Below are positions 47,667-57,275 of a stretch of DNA of 58,301 nucleotides, piece after piece; within the stretch, counting starts at the first letter, position 1, and each line of letters opens with the position of its first letter. A program made the translations under genes and the position numbers. Location: positions 1-58,301 of the forward strand of contig CASEVW010000158.1 in the NCBI GenBank assembly GCA_949291395.1. Direction: 5' to 3'. The notes beneath the pieces are model-generated. The model ran no database searches, was not told the DNA's origin, and saw only the letters and a program-made list of their open reading frames with translations. This DNA is from an uncultured Oscillospiraceae bacterium. GTDB taxonomy: Bacteria; Bacillota; Clostridia; Oscillospirales; Ruminococcaceae.

Positions 47667-48560
47667 TTAGCCCTCGGCGTTCTCGCCGGTGTCCTCGGGG
47701 GTGCCGGCGCCCTCGCCGCCTTCGCTGGCAGGGGCGCTGTCACCGGTCAGCTCTTCCGGCACGCTGCCGGCGTTGCCGGCAATGGCGCTGGCCGGGTCAA
47801 ACACCGGTTCCGGCGTTGCGGCGGGCGCGGTGCTGTCCGACGTGCTGGCGGCGGGCCGCATCTCGCTGGTCTCCAGGGCCACCAGGTAGTACTCACGGCC
47901 CTCCCGCTCAAAGATGTAGTCCATGTACTTGGTGGGTTCGGAGGGGCTGGTCATGCTGTAGTCGCCGCTGAGCGCCGGGGTGGGGATGTAACCCACCGTC
48001 ACCCGCAGCTGGCCGTTTTGCCGGTCCAGCTGTTCCACACGGGGGGTGTACAGGCCCATCTGGCTGGTCACCGGCACCAGGTAACCCTGCTTGTCCTCCA
48101 GGTACTGGTAACTCATGTCCACGCCGTCAAAGCTCTCGTGGGTGATCTTGTAGTCCGGGCCAAACAGCGAGGCCACCGCGGCATCCACCTCCAGCGCCGG
48201 GATGATCAGCGCCTCGGTGTCCGGGTCACGCTCGTAGTTGTCCAGCCCGTTCTCGCTCTGCTGGGCGGTGTACAAGGCGGACCAGATGGCGCTTTCGTGC
48301 ACCAGCCGGGCGGTGGAATCGTCCATCTGATCCAGGCTGGCAAAGGGCAGCGGGTCGAACATGACCAGGGTCTGCAGCCGCTGTTCGTATTCCAGTCTGC
48401 GGTCGCTGTCGTCAAACAGGGCGGCCACGCCCCCAATGGCAAACCCGATCACGTTCAGGGTGCCGATGATGATCAACAGGCAGAGCACCGCACCCAGCAG
48501 CTGCCGGGACCGGCGGCGCCGGTTGCGCTCGTGCTCTTCTTTGGTAATGGTATTTGGCAT
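47667..48560 (-). CDS. Membrane-anchored extracellular protein of unknown function
   Basis: 297 aa. Basic start (RNRRRRSR) and one membrane segment (about 20-48: LLGAVLCLLIIIGTLNVIG), then an external domain of ~190 residues without known signature and an Ala/Pro/Glu/Gly-rich tail of ~55 residues. Probably anchored with the C-terminus outside. A ribosome site GAAGGAGAG lies upstream. It follows proBA on the same strand after 32 bp and may be cotranscribed. Confidence 0.75.
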   Translation of the reverse strand: MPNTITKEEHERNRRRRSRQLLGAVLCLLIIIGTLNVIGFAIGGVAALFDDSDRRLEYEQRLQTLVMFDPLPFASLDQMDDSTARLVHESAIWSALYTAQQSENGLDNYERDPDTEALIIPALEVDAAVASLFGPDYKITHESFDGVDMSYQYLEDKQGYLVPVTSQMGLYTPRVEQLDRQNGQLRVTVGYIPTPALSGDYSMTSPSEPTKYMDYIFEREGREYYLVALETSEMRPAASTSDSTAPAATPEPVFDPASAIAGNAGSVPEELTGDSAPASEGGEGAGTPEDTGENAEG

Positions 48561-48592
48561 TGCTCGCTCTCCTTCCTTGAGGCCGGGGCGGG

Positions 48593-49855
48593 TCAGCGGA
48601 TCTGACCGCTGCCGCGGATGATGTACTTATAGCTTACCAGCTCGGCCAGGCCCATGGGGCCCCGGGCGTGGAGCTTCTGGGTGGAGATGCCCATCTCGCA
48701 GCCCAGGCCGAACTGGCCGCCGTCGGTAAAGCGGGTGGATGCGTTCACATACACCGCCGCGCTGTCCACCCCGGCGGCAAAGGCGGCGGCCGCCGCCTCG
48801 TCGGCGGTGACGATGGCCTCGCTGTGGCCGGTGGAATGGGCCTCGATGTGGCGGATGGCCGCCTGCACGTCCTCCACCACCGCCACCGCCAGCACATAGT
48901 CCAGGAACTCGGTGTCGAAGTCCTCCGGCCCTGCCGGGGTGCCGGGGATGATCCCCGCCGCCGTTTCGTCCAGCCGCAGCTGCACCGGCGCAAGGCCCTG
49001 CGCCTGGCGGCCGGCCACCAGCCGTTCATGCAGCCGGGGCAGAAAGTCCCGGGCGATGTCCCGGTGCACCAGGCAGACTTCTGCCGCGTTGCACACCGAG
49101 GGCCGGCTGCACTTTGCATTTTCCAGAATGTCCAGAGCCATGGCCGGGTCGGCGGCCTTGTCCACATAGATATGGCAGATGCCGGTGCCGGTCTGGATGC
49201 AGGGCACGGTGGCGTTTTCCACACAGGCCTTGATCAGCCCTGCCCCGCCCCGGGGGATCAACAGGTCCACCAGACCGCTGGCCTTCATCAGCTGGGCAGC
49301 GCTGTCCCGGCTGGTGTCCTGCACCAGGCTGACCAGCGCCTCGGGCAGCCCCGCCGCCACAAGGCCCCTTTGCAGCGCCCGGGCGATGGCGTTGTTGGAC
49401 TGGAAAGCCTCCTTGCCGCCCCGCAGCACACAGGCGCTGCCGCTTTTCACCGCCAGGGCGACGGCATCGCTGGTCACGTTGGGCCGGCTCTCGTAAATGA
49501 TGGCGATCACCCCCATAGGCACGGTGACCTTTTGCAGCACCAGCCCATTCGGACAGTGCTCTTCTGCCAGCAGGCGGCCCACCGGGTCGGGCAGCGCCGC
49601 CACCTCCCGGATGCCCTGGGCCATGGCCGCCACCCGCTCTTCGGTAAGGCGCAGCCGGTCCAGCATCACGTCGGGCACCTGGCCTTTTGCCGCCTGCAAG
49701 TCAGCGGCGTTGGCCTGCAAAATGGCCGGGCACTGGTCCAGCAGGGCCTGGGCCATGGCATGCAGCGCCTGGTTTTTGGTCTCGCTGTCCGCCAGCATCA
49801 GGGCATTTTTGGCGCCCCGTGCGGCGTGCAGGGTCTCCAGCGTGGTCATGGTCAT
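48593..49855 (-). CDS. proA: Gamma-glutamyl phosphate reductase
   Basis: 420 aa, second enzyme of proline synthesis, reduces glutamyl-5-phosphate to the semialdehyde with NADPH. Visible: [30 protein letters not shown], and NAAEVCLVH with the catalytic Cys before it ([10 protein letters not shown]). Start overlaps the proB stop (ATGA). Confidence 0.98.
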   Translation of the reverse strand: MTMTTLETLHAARGAKNALMLADSETKNQALHAMAQALLDQCPAILQANAADLQAAKGQVPDVMLDRLRLTEERVAAMAQGIREVAALPDPVGRLLAEEHCPNGLVLQKVTVPMGVIAIIYESRPNVTSDAVALAVKSGSACVLRGGKEAFQSNNAIARALQRGLVAAGLPEALVSLVQDTSRDSAAQLMKASGLVDLLIPRGGAGLIKACVENATVPCIQTGTGICHIYVDKAADPAMALDILENAKCSRPSVCNAAEVCLVHRDIARDFLPRLHERLVAGRQAQGLAPVQLRLDETAAGIIPGTPAGPEDFDTEFLDYVLAVAVVEDVQAAIRHIEAHSTGHSEAIVTADEAAAAAFAAGVDSAAVYVNASTRFTDGGQFGLGCEMGISTQKLHARGPMGLAELVSYKYIIRGSGQIR

Positions 49856-50625
49856 GCCTCCTTTTGGGCAAGAAAACGGGTGCCCGCCGGCCTGCCCTCA
49901 AAAATATCGTACAGCACCGCCGGGGCCACGCCGTTGGCAATGACCATCTCCACCCCGGCTTCAGTGGCGATGCGGGCGGCCCGGATCTTGGTGGCCATGC
50001 CGCCGGTGCCCAGGCTGGAGCCGATGCCCCCGCCCAGCGCCTCGATGTCCGCCGTCACCTTTTCCACCACGGGAAGCAGCCGGGCAGCCGGGTCCTTGTG
50101 GGGGTCGGCGGTGAACAGGCCGTCAATGTCGCTGAGCAGCACCAGCAGGTCCGCCTGCACGCTGCGGGCCAGGATGGCCGCCAGGGTGTCGTTGTCGCCC
50201 AGGGCGATCTCGGTGGTGGACACGGTGTCGTTTTCGTTCACAATGGGCAGCGCCCCCAGCTCCAGCAGGCGGCTCAGGGTGTTTTTCAGGTTCACGCTGC
50301 GCTGGGGATCCTCCACGTCCTCGCCGGTGATGAGGATCTGCCCCACGGTGTGGCTGTATTCGGTGAACAGCTTGTCGTAGGTGTACATCAGCTCGCACTG
50401 GCCCACCGAGGCCGCCGCCTGTTTGGTGGGCATATCCGCCGGGCGGCCGGGCAGGCTCAGCTTGCCCACGCCCATGCCGATGGCCCCACTGGACACCAAA
50501 ATGATCTGATGCCCGGCGTTTTTCAGATCGCTGAGCACCTTGCACAGCGCTTCGATATGGCGGATGTTCAGCCGCCCGGTGGCATGGGCCAATGTGGACG
50601 TACCCACCTTCACAACGACCTTCAA
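49852..50625 (-). CDS. proB: Glutamate 5-kinase (short form)
   Basis: 257 aa from a TTG start behind GGAAGGGGA. Motifs [28 protein letters not shown] and [12 protein letters not shown] of the amino acid kinase fold. The C-terminal PUA domain of E. coli ProB is absent, as in many Gram-positive short forms. First enzyme of proline synthesis; translationally coupled to proA. Confidence 0.97.
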   Translation of the reverse strand: MKVVVKVGTSTLAHATGRLNIRHIEALCKVLSDLKNAGHQIILVSSGAIGMGVGKLSLPGRPADMPTKQAAASVGQCELMYTYDKLFTEYSHTVGQILITGEDVEDPQRSVNLKNTLSRLLELGALPIVNENDTVSTTEIALGDNDTLAAILARSVQADLLVLLSDIDGLFTADPHKDPAARLLPVVEKVTADIEALGGGIGSSLGTGGMATKIRAARIATEAGVEMVIANGVAPAVLYDIFEGRPAGTRFLAQKEA

Positions 50626-50706
50626 TCTGCCATCCCCTTCCTGCTTGGAACGATCTATGTATCTATGCCCCTGCGGGCGGTATTTTTGCATACCGATACA
50701 TAATAG

Positions 50707-50735
50707 AGTATAGCATAAAGTGTTTGCAAAAACAA
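50707..50735 (-). promoter_or_regulatory. Promoter of proBA
   Basis: On the minus strand TTGTTT (50735-50730), 17-bp spacer, TATACT (50712-50707). Leader of about 80 nt with an imperfect ATACCG / CGGTAT hairpin. Confidence 0.65.
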
Positions 50736-50854
50736 ATGACACCCTGTGGACTTTCTGTGAAAAAATGGTATCATTAAAAGCAGCATATCCTGTCATTTTA
50801 CCTGGGGCGGCGGCTGGCAAAACGCCGCGCGCCTGGGAAAGCGAGGTTTTTTCG

Positions 50855-51877
50855 ATGTATCGTTTCACCAATGATTACAGCGAGGGGGCCTACCCCCGCA
50901 TTCTGGAAGCCCTGGCCACCACCAATCTGGAGGGCAACTTTGGCTATTCCAACGACCCCCACAGTGAGCATGCCCGCCAGATGATCCGGGCCGCCATCGG
51001 CCAGCCGGAGGCCGCCGTGCACCTGCTGGTGGGCGGCACCCAGACCAACGCCGCCTGCCTGTGCGCCTTTTTGCGGCCCCACGAGGCGGCCATCGCCGCC
51101 GCCAGCGGCCACATCTGCGTGCACGAGACCGGCGCCATCGAGGCCACCGGCCACAAGTGCATCGCCATGCCCGCCGCCCCCGGCGGCAAGCTGACTCCCC
51201 AGGCGGTGCGGGAGGCCTGCGCCGCCCACCCGGACGAACACATGGTGAAGCCCCGGCTGGTGTATGTGAGCAACACCACCGAGACCGGCGGCGTGTACAC
51301 CACCGCCGAGCTGGAAGAACTGCGGGCGGTGTGCGACGAGCTGGGCCTGTACCTGTATCTGGACGGCGCCCGCCTTGCCAGCGCTTTGGCCGCCGGCGGG
51401 GCCAGCCTCACCGATCTGGGCCGTCTGTGCGATGCCTTTTACATCGGCGGCACCAAAAACGGCGCTTTGTTCGGCGAGGCGGTGTGCATCGTGAACCCGG
51501 CCCTGCAGCCGGATTTCCGCTACATCATCAAACAGCGGGGCGGCATGCTGGCCAAGGGCTGGCTGCTGGGCATCCAGTTTGAGGAGCTGTTCACCGGCGG
51601 GCTGTATCTGGAGGGCGGCCGCCACGCCAACGCCCTGGCCCTGCGCCTGAAAGAGGGCATCGCCGCATTGGGCTACGGCTTTGGCAGCGACAGCATCTCC
51701 AACCAGCAGTTCCCCATCCTGCCCAACCACATCCTGGACCAGCTGAAAGAGGACTTCCACTGGGAGGTGACCAGCCGGCCGGACGGCGAGAACACCGAGA
51801 TCCGGCTGGTGACCAGCTGGGCCACCAAGCCGGAGGCCGTGGACGCGTTTTTGACCGCCCTGGCCGCCGCACAGTAA
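50855..51877 (+). CDS. Threonine aldolase-like PLP enzyme
   Basis: 340 aa from ATG 50855 (GCGAGG upstream). Fold-type I PLP enzyme of the beta-eliminating lyase/low-specificity threonine aldolase group: GGTQTNAACL, HETGAIEATGHK, YLDGARLASAL and YIGGTKNGALFGE with the PLP Lys. Likely cleaves threonine to glycine and acetaldehyde. Followed after 12 bases by the chorismate mutase gene. Confidence 0.9.
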   Translation: MYRFTNDYSEGAYPRILEALATTNLEGNFGYSNDPHSEHARQMIRAAIGQPEAAVHLLVGGTQTNAACLCAFLRPHEAAIAAASGHICVHETGAIEATGHKCIAMPAAPGGKLTPQAVREACAAHPDEHMVKPRLVYVSNTTETGGVYTTAELEELRAVCDELGLYLYLDGARLASALAAGGASLTDLGRLCDAFYIGGTKNGALFGEAVCIVNPALQPDFRYIIKQRGGMLAKGWLLGIQFEELFTGGLYLEGGRHANALALRLKEGIAALGYGFGSDSISNQQFPILPNHILDQLKEDFHWEVTSRPDGENTEIRLVTSWATKPEAVDAFLTALAAAQ

Positions 51878-51889
51878 GGAGGGCCGGCC

Positions 51890-52168
51890 ATGAAACAGGA
51901 TCTGAACGAACTGCGGGGGCAGATCGACGCCATCGACCGGCAGCTGGTGGAGCTCTTCTTGCAGCGGATGCAGGTGGTGGAGGGCGTGGCCCGCTACAAG
52001 CTGGAAAACGGCATGGAAGTATTGCAGCCCCAGCGGGAGCAGGCGGTGATCGAAAAGGCCCGCCGCCTTGCGCCGCCGGAAATGGCGGACTACACCGCCG
52101 AATTTTTTGAGGGCGTGATGGCGGTCTCCCGCCACATGCAGCAGGACCTGATCGAACAGAGCAAATAA
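51890..52168 (+). CDS. Chorismate mutase (AroQ type)
   Basis: 92 aa, AAGGAGGGCC before ATG. All-helical AroQ pattern: LRGQIDAIDRQLVELFLQRM, VARYKLENG, then VLQPQREQAVIEKAR. Converts chorismate to prephenate for Phe/Tyr synthesis. Monofunctional, without dehydratase or dehydrogenase domain. Confidence 0.92.
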   Translation: MKQDLNELRGQIDAIDRQLVELFLQRMQVVEGVARYKLENGMEVLQPQREQAVIEKARRLAPPEMADYTAEFFEGVMAVSRHMQQDLIEQSK

Positions 52169-52172
52169 CACA

Positions 52173-52207
52173 AAAAAGGGACGCGTCGTTTCGATGCGTC
52201 CCTTTTT
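52173..52207. terminator. Bidirectional terminator between chorismate mutase and galT
   Basis: Perfect 12-bp stem AAAAAGGGACGC / GCGTCCCTTTTT with an 11-nt loop. Confidence 0.9.
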
Positions 52208-52223
52208 GATTTATCCGTATTTT

Positions 52224-53717
52224 TTACAGGGAATCCACGAACCGCAGGAAGGCCGCCCGGCCCTCTTCGGTGCGCTTGTAAACGCCTGCATGCTCCAGCA
52301 CCTTGGCAAAGGCAACGCCCGTCTCTTTCTGGAGTTCCGGCCAGGCCTGGCCCGGCGCAAAGGCCCCGTGCCGACGCAGGATGTCCCCGGCCCAGGCGGC
52401 GTGCTTGGCGGTGCGTTCGTCCGCTTCCAGCGGCTGGCCGTTTTCCAGCTTTTCCGCCACCAGCGCCAGCTCCTCCTTCAGGCGGGCGGGCAGCACGGCC
52501 CGGCCCATCACCTCGATGAGGCCGATGTTCTCCTTTTTGATGTTGTGCAGCTCGGGATGGGGATGGAACACGCCCAGGGGATATTCCTGGGTGGTGATGT
52601 TGTTGCGCAGCACCAGGTCCATCTCGTAGTGTTCCCCCCGCCGCCGGGCGATGGGGGTGATGGTGTTGTGGGGCACGCCGTCGGTCTCGGCAAAGATAAA
52701 GGCCGCCTCGTCGCTGTAACCCCGCCAGGCGGTGAGGATGTGCTCCGCCAGCTGGGCCACCCGCGCCGGGTCTTTGCCGTTGACCCGCAGCACCGACATG
52801 GGCCACTTCACGATGCCCACCGCCAGGTCCTCATAGCCGGGGATGGTCACCGGCTGCTCCACTTCGGCCAGCTCCATGGGGAAGACACACCGCCCGCCCT
52901 GGAAGTGCTCGTGGGCCAGGATGGAACCGCCCACGATGGGCAGGTCCGCATTGGAGCCCACAAAGTAATGGGGGAAGCGGGTCACGATGTCCAGCAGCTT
53001 GTCAAAGCAGCTGCGGTCGATCACCATAGGCTTGTGCTGGGCGTTCAAAAAGATGCAGTGCTCGTTGTAGTACACATAGGGCGAGTATTGCAGCATCCAT
53101 TCCTCGCCGCAGACGTTCAGAGGGATGATGCGGTGGTTCTGCCGGGCGGGATGGTCCATCCGGCCCGCATAGCCCTCGTTTTCGGCGCACAGCTGGCACT
53201 TGGGATAACCGCTCTGGGGCATGGTCTTGGCCAGGGCGATGGCCTTGGGGTCCTTTTCCGGCTTGGACAGGTTGATGGTGATGTCCAGCGGGCCGTACTC
53301 GGTGCCGGTCTGCCAGTACAGGTCCTTTGCGATCCGGTCGGTGCGGATGTAGTTGGTGTCCTGGCTGAAACGGTAATACCAGTCGGTGGCCTCCTGGGGC
53401 GCGCGCTGGTACCGCTGCTCAAATTCCCGGATGACCTGGGCGGGCCGGGGGGTGAGCACCCCCATCAGGCCGGTGTCCAGCAGGTCCCGCTGGGTGATGG
53501 ACTCCCCGTCGATCAGCCCCCGCCGGGCGGCGTCCTCCACCAGGGTGTCCAGGATCTGGGGCAGCGCGGCATCCGGCTGCGGGTCGGTCTTTTCCCAGCT
53601 GTCCAGCCCCAGGCGGGCCAGCAGCGCGTTCACCGCCCAGATGGTCTCACAGGGCTCGATGAGGTTTTTGTCCAGTGCGTACTGCACCAGGCTGGCAATG
53701 GCACGATCGGTGGTCAT
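52224..53717 (-). CDS. galT: UDP-glucose--hexose-1-phosphate uridylyltransferase (class II)
   Basis: 497 aa, the Firmicutes-type GalT, longer than the E. coli enzyme. Contains CQLCAENEG, YFVGSNADLPIVGGSILAHE and FQGG, the metal and nucleotide regions of this class. Leloir pathway: exchanges UMP between UDP-glucose and galactose-1-phosphate. Three bases after galK on the same strand. Confidence 0.96.
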   Translation of the reverse strand: MTTDRAIASLVQYALDKNLIEPCETIWAVNALLARLGLDSWEKTDPQPDAALPQILDTLVEDAARRGLIDGESITQRDLLDTGLMGVLTPRPAQVIREFEQRYQRAPQEATDWYYRFSQDTNYIRTDRIAKDLYWQTGTEYGPLDITINLSKPEKDPKAIALAKTMPQSGYPKCQLCAENEGYAGRMDHPARQNHRIIPLNVCGEEWMLQYSPYVYYNEHCIFLNAQHKPMVIDRSCFDKLLDIVTRFPHYFVGSNADLPIVGGSILAHEHFQGGRCVFPMELAEVEQPVTIPGYEDLAVGIVKWPMSVLRVNGKDPARVAQLAEHILTAWRGYSDEAAFIFAETDGVPHNTITPIARRRGEHYEMDLVLRNNITTQEYPLGVFHPHPELHNIKKENIGLIEVMGRAVLPARLKEELALVAEKLENGQPLEADERTAKHAAWAGDILRRHGAFAPGQAWPELQKETGVAFAKVLEHAGVYKRTEEGRAAFLRFVDSL

Positions 53718-53720
53718 GGC

Positions 53721-55034
53721 TCACACCTCCCGGCTGTCGATCACCAGGCAGCCGCCTTCCGGCCGCACCGATACCTGGTGGCACCGGCCCTTGCCCAGCA
53801 CCGCCTCCATGGCAGCCACAAAGGCATCCAGGTTTTCATCCGGCACAAAGGCCTGGATGGTGCCGGCAAAGCCGCCGCCGTGCACCCGCACCGCGCCCCG
53901 GCCTGCCAGCGCCTTTTCGGCCACCGCCAGGGCCAGAGTCACTGCCTGGTCCGCCGGGTCCTGCTCGGACCGGACGTTTTGCAGCAGCATCTCGGAAGAC
54001 TGGCCGGACTGGCGCACCAGCTCCAAAAAGCCCTCCATGTCGCCCTGTTCCAGGGCCCGGGCCTGGGCCTGGGCCCGCTCGTTTTCCGCAAAGAAGTGCA
54101 TGGCCCGCAGCACGGCCCGGTCGCCCAGCGTCTGGCGCAGCACCGGCAGGGCGGCCATAAAGTCCGCCTCGGGCACCTCCCGCAGCACCTGTTTGCCAAA
54201 GTGGGCCGCAACGGCGCCCATTTCCCGGGGAATGGCGGCGTAATCGTCGGTCAGGTCCGCATGGCAGGAGCCGGTGTCGATGATGCACAGGCTGTAGCCG
54301 GAGCGGGCCAGGTCGTACCCTACCTTTTTGATCTTAGGCTCGGCAGGATCGTTAAAGTCGATGGCCACCACGCCGCCGATGGAGCTGGCGGCCTGGTCCA
54401 TCAGGCCGCAGGGCTTGCCAAAGTAGACGTTTTCGGCGTACTGGCCGATCTGGGCCAGCTTGACGGCGGTCAGCTTGCCGCCGCAGCTGAACGCGTTGAA
54501 GATGTTGCCCAGCAGGATCTCGTAGGCGGCGGAGGAGGACAGGCCGGACCCCGCCGGAACGGTGCTGGTCATGTAGGCGGTAAAGCCGGTGGGTTCAAAG
54601 CCCTCCCGGGCGATGCCTGCCGCCACGCCCCGGATCAGGGCGGCGGAGGTGTTCTTCTCTTCCTCGTGGATCTCCAGGTCGTCCAGGTCGATGGTGAGGG
54701 CGGGATAGCCTTCCGACACCAGACGCACTACCTTGTCCTCGCTGGGCACACTGTAGGCCAGCACGTCCATGTTCACGCTGCCGCACAGCACGCAGCCGTG
54801 CTGGTGGTCGGTGTGGTTGCCGCCGATCTCGGTGCGTCCCGGGCCGCTGAACACGGCGCCGCCCTCGGCCGCCGCCTCCGGGAAGGCCTGCCGGAAGCCC
54901 TCCAACACCCGCAGCACGCTGGCACGGGCCTTTTCCAGCTCCTGCTGGGTGCCGTGGAACACATACAACTCTTTCAGCCGGTGGTCATACCGGCCCTGGC
55001 GGACCTTTTCCGCAAACTCTTCAAACCGCTGCAT
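53721..55034 (-). CDS. galK: Galactokinase
   Basis: 437 aa. GHMP kinase motifs: GRTEIGGNHTDHQHG (galactose binding), VPAGSGLSSSAAYE (ATP loop) and VHGGGFAGTIQAF. Phosphorylates galactose at C1. The N-terminal ~40 residues extend the usual start. AAGGAGG before ATG. Confidence 0.97.
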   Translation of the reverse strand: MQRFEEFAEKVRQGRYDHRLKELYVFHGTQQELEKARASVLRVLEGFRQAFPEAAAEGGAVFSGPGRTEIGGNHTDHQHGCVLCGSVNMDVLAYSVPSEDKVVRLVSEGYPALTIDLDDLEIHEEEKNTSAALIRGVAAGIAREGFEPTGFTAYMTSTVPAGSGLSSSAAYEILLGNIFNAFSCGGKLTAVKLAQIGQYAENVYFGKPCGLMDQAASSIGGVVAIDFNDPAEPKIKKVGYDLARSGYSLCIIDTGSCHADLTDDYAAIPREMGAVAAHFGKQVLREVPEADFMAALPVLRQTLGDRAVLRAMHFFAENERAQAQARALEQGDMEGFLELVRQSGQSSEMLLQNVRSEQDPADQAVTLALAVAEKALAGRGAVRVHGGGFAGTIQAFVPDENLDAFVAAMEAVLGKGRCHQVSVRPEGGCLVIDSREV

Positions 55035-55047
55035 CCTGCTTCCTCCT

Positions 55048-56055
55048 TTAATGCTCGATGGTGAAACGATACTGGATCTGATGCTCCCAGGTCTGGCCTT
55101 TGTTCAGCCAGATCTGAGGAAATCCGGGCCGGTTGGGCGCGTTGGGGATAAACTGGGCTTCCAGCGCCGCCGCACTGCGCCGCACCGGCAGAAAGTTACC
55201 GGTATACAGGTGGATGCCCGGCAGGGTGGTATGTACCTCCAGCGTCAGGCCGTTTTCCGGGCAGGCAAGGCGGCACACCGGCCGCAGGCCCTGCCCCTCC
55301 ACCAAAAAGGTATGGTCAAAGCCGTGGCCCGCCGCCAGCTGTTCGTCCGGCTGGTCCCAGCAGTCCTCCAGCCGCCGGGGGCTGGAAAAATCAAAGGGCC
55401 GTCCCTCCACGCTGCAAAGCTCGCCGGTGGTGATGCTGTCCGCCCCGATGGCCGCAAACACCTTGGCCGGGGTGGAAAACAGGTGGCCGCCCACGGTGTC
55501 GCTGTCCGTGCCCGCCAGGTTCCAGTAGCCGTGATGGGTCAGCGAGACCACGGTATCCCCCTCGGCGCGGGCCGCAAAGCGCATCTTTAAAACGCCGTCC
55601 GGGCCGAACACATAGTCCACCTGCACCAGCAGATCGCCCGGATAGCCCTCCTCCCCGTCCGGCGAAAGGCGGGAGAAGCGCACCCCGTCCGGCAGGACCT
55701 CGCTGTCCCACACCTGGCGGTCAAAGCCTTTTGCCCCGCCGTGCAGGTGGTTTTCGCCCTCGTTGGCGGTGATGTGGTATTCGGTGCGGTTCATGGCAAA
55801 GCGCGCGCCGCCGATGCGCCCGGCGCAGCGGCCCACCACCGCCCCCAGATAGGCGGTGCCCGCCTCGTACTCCTCCAGGGTCTCGTACCCTTTGCAGACG
55901 GATACCATCTGCCCGTTTACCGGCACCAGAAGCTGGCGGAGGGTCGCGCCGTAGTCCAGCATCTCGGCCCGGAGGCCGCTTTCATGCTCCATGGTGTAGC
56001 AGAGCACCGGGCGGCCGTCCCGTGTTGTTCCAAAGGATCTTTTCGAGATCTTCAT
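55048..56055 (-). CDS. galM: Aldose 1-epimerase (mutarotase)
   Basis: 335 aa from ATG 56055; an in-frame ATG at 56085 would add ten residues without better ribosome site. GalM motifs: ENHLHGGAKGFD, LTHHGYWNLAG with catalytic His and GHGFDHTF, and an acidic LEVHTTLPGIHLYTGN region with the catalytic Glu in the usual place. Interconverts alpha- and beta-galactose for GalK. Confidence 0.95.
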   Translation of the reverse strand: MKISKRSFGTTRDGRPVLCYTMEHESGLRAEMLDYGATLRQLLVPVNGQMVSVCKGYETLEEYEAGTAYLGAVVGRCAGRIGGARFAMNRTEYHITANEGENHLHGGAKGFDRQVWDSEVLPDGVRFSRLSPDGEEGYPGDLLVQVDYVFGPDGVLKMRFAARAEGDTVVSLTHHGYWNLAGTDSDTVGGHLFSTPAKVFAAIGADSITTGELCSVEGRPFDFSSPRRLEDCWDQPDEQLAAGHGFDHTFLVEGQGLRPVCRLACPENGLTLEVHTTLPGIHLYTGNFLPVRRSAAALEAQFIPNAPNRPGFPQIWLNKGQTWEHQIQYRFTIEH

Positions 56056-56109
56056 GCAACAAAAGTCCTTTCCTTGTGATTTCAAGAAAAACCGTTGATT
56101 CTAAAAGCA

Positions 56110-56115
56110 ATTATA
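56110..56115 (-). promoter_or_regulatory. Possible -10 box upstream of galM
   Basis: TATAAT on the minus strand, 55 bp before galM, in the 155-bp gap behind the binding-protein gene; no good -35 is visible. galMKT may have its own promoter here. Confidence 0.35.
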
Positions 56116-56210
56116 TCTTATCCGCCCTGCATTTCCTATCCTTTTTGAAAACATGCAATAAAATTCCATGTTATGTGTGATTCGTTCAAATCCGCCGCAT
56201 CCGCCCTGCT

Positions 56211-57275
56211 TCAAGCGGCGGCCTCCTGCGGTTCCAGGTCTTTCAGCGTGACCTGCTCGTAGGGCCGCCAGATGTACTGGCCATCGGTCAACTCCATGGT
56301 CTCGGCGGGGTCCTGGCCATCCGCCAGCGTCAAAGACAGGTCCAGCATACTTTGGGCAATGCCCTGGGCATCGTTGCGCACGGTGCCCTTCAGCTCGCCG
56401 GTGCGCACCGCTTCCAGCGCCGGGGCGGTGGCATCCACCCCCACCACAAGGGGCATGGTCTCGCCGTCCATCCCCATCTGGCGGAACACGTCGATGGCCC
56501 CCAGGGCCATGTCGTCGTTGTTGGAGATCACCGCCTCGATGGAATCACCGAATTCCTCCACCCACTGGGTCACCCGGGCCGAGGCCTGGGCGCGGTCCCA
56601 GTTGGCGGTGTTGCTGGCCAGCTTTTCCACCTCCACGCCCGCATCCAGCAGGGTGCGCACCGCATATTCCGTGCGCAGCATGGCATCCTGGTGGCCCGGC
56701 TCGCCTTCCAGCATCACGTATTGCAGCACGCCGTCGCCGTTTTTGTCCGCCCGTTCCCGGTCATCCAGCCAGCAGTCCAGCAGGATCTGCCCCTGCAAAA
56801 GGCCGGACTGCTCCGCCCTGGCTCCCACGTAATACACCGAGTCCCAGCGCTGGATGTCCTCCGCCACCGGCTCCCGGTTGAAAAAGATCAGGGGGATATC
56901 CGCTTCCTTGGCCTTGTCGATGAGCAGGGCGGCGCTGGTGCGGTCCACGATGTTCACGCACAGCACGTCGTAGTCCAACGCGATGAACCGGTCGATCTGC
57001 TCGGTCTGGGTGATCTGGGAGCCGTGGCCGTCCACCACGTTCAGGTTGATCTTGATGTTCTGCGTCTGTTCCCGTTCCTGGGCCTGGCGTTCCAGCTCCT
57101 GCACCAGGGTACTGATGAAGGTGTCGGACTGTAAGTACACCGCCACCCCGATGCGCAGGGTGCGGGGATCCTGGGTGCGGCGCGCGCCGCACCCGGCCAG
57201 CAGCCCCAGGGCCAGTGCGGCGCACAGCCCTTTAGTGAGACACCGGGTAAAGCAGCTTTTGATGTTCCGGGTCAT
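56211..57275 (-). CDS. Galactose/glucose-type sugar-binding lipoprotein (MglB-like)
   Basis: 354 aa. Lipoprotein signal with lipobox LLAGCG (Cys at about residue 29). The mature part has the GGBP features: IFFNREP, YVGARAEQSG, the calcium loop DKNGDGVLQY, GEPGHQDAMLRT, ANWDRAQA and SNNDDMALGAI. Binds galactose or glucose outside the membrane. ATG lies behind GAAGGAGAG, 44 bp inside the previous gene. No ABC permease is seen in the window. Confidence 0.92.
   Translation of the reverse strand: MTRNIKSCFTRCLTKGLCAALALGLLAGCGARRTQDPRTLRIGVAVYLQSDTFISTLVQELERQAQEREQTQNIKINLNVVDGHGSQITQTEQIDRFIALDYDVLCVNIVDRTSAALLIDKAKEADIPLIFFNREPVAEDIQRWDSVYYVGARAEQSGLLQGQILLDCWLDDRERADKNGDGVLQYVMLEGEPGHQDAMLRTEYAVRTLLDAGVEVEKLASNTANWDRAQASARVTQWVEEFGDSIEAVISNNDDMALGAIDVFRQMGMDGETMPLVVGVDATAPALEAVRTGELKGTVRNDAQGIAQSMLDLSLTLADGQDPAETMELTDGQYIWRPYEQVTLKDLEPQEAAA

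Noticed and set aside
52194-55064. 956-codon rightward frame across galT and galK
   Set aside because: Antisense shadow of two clear Leloir genes.
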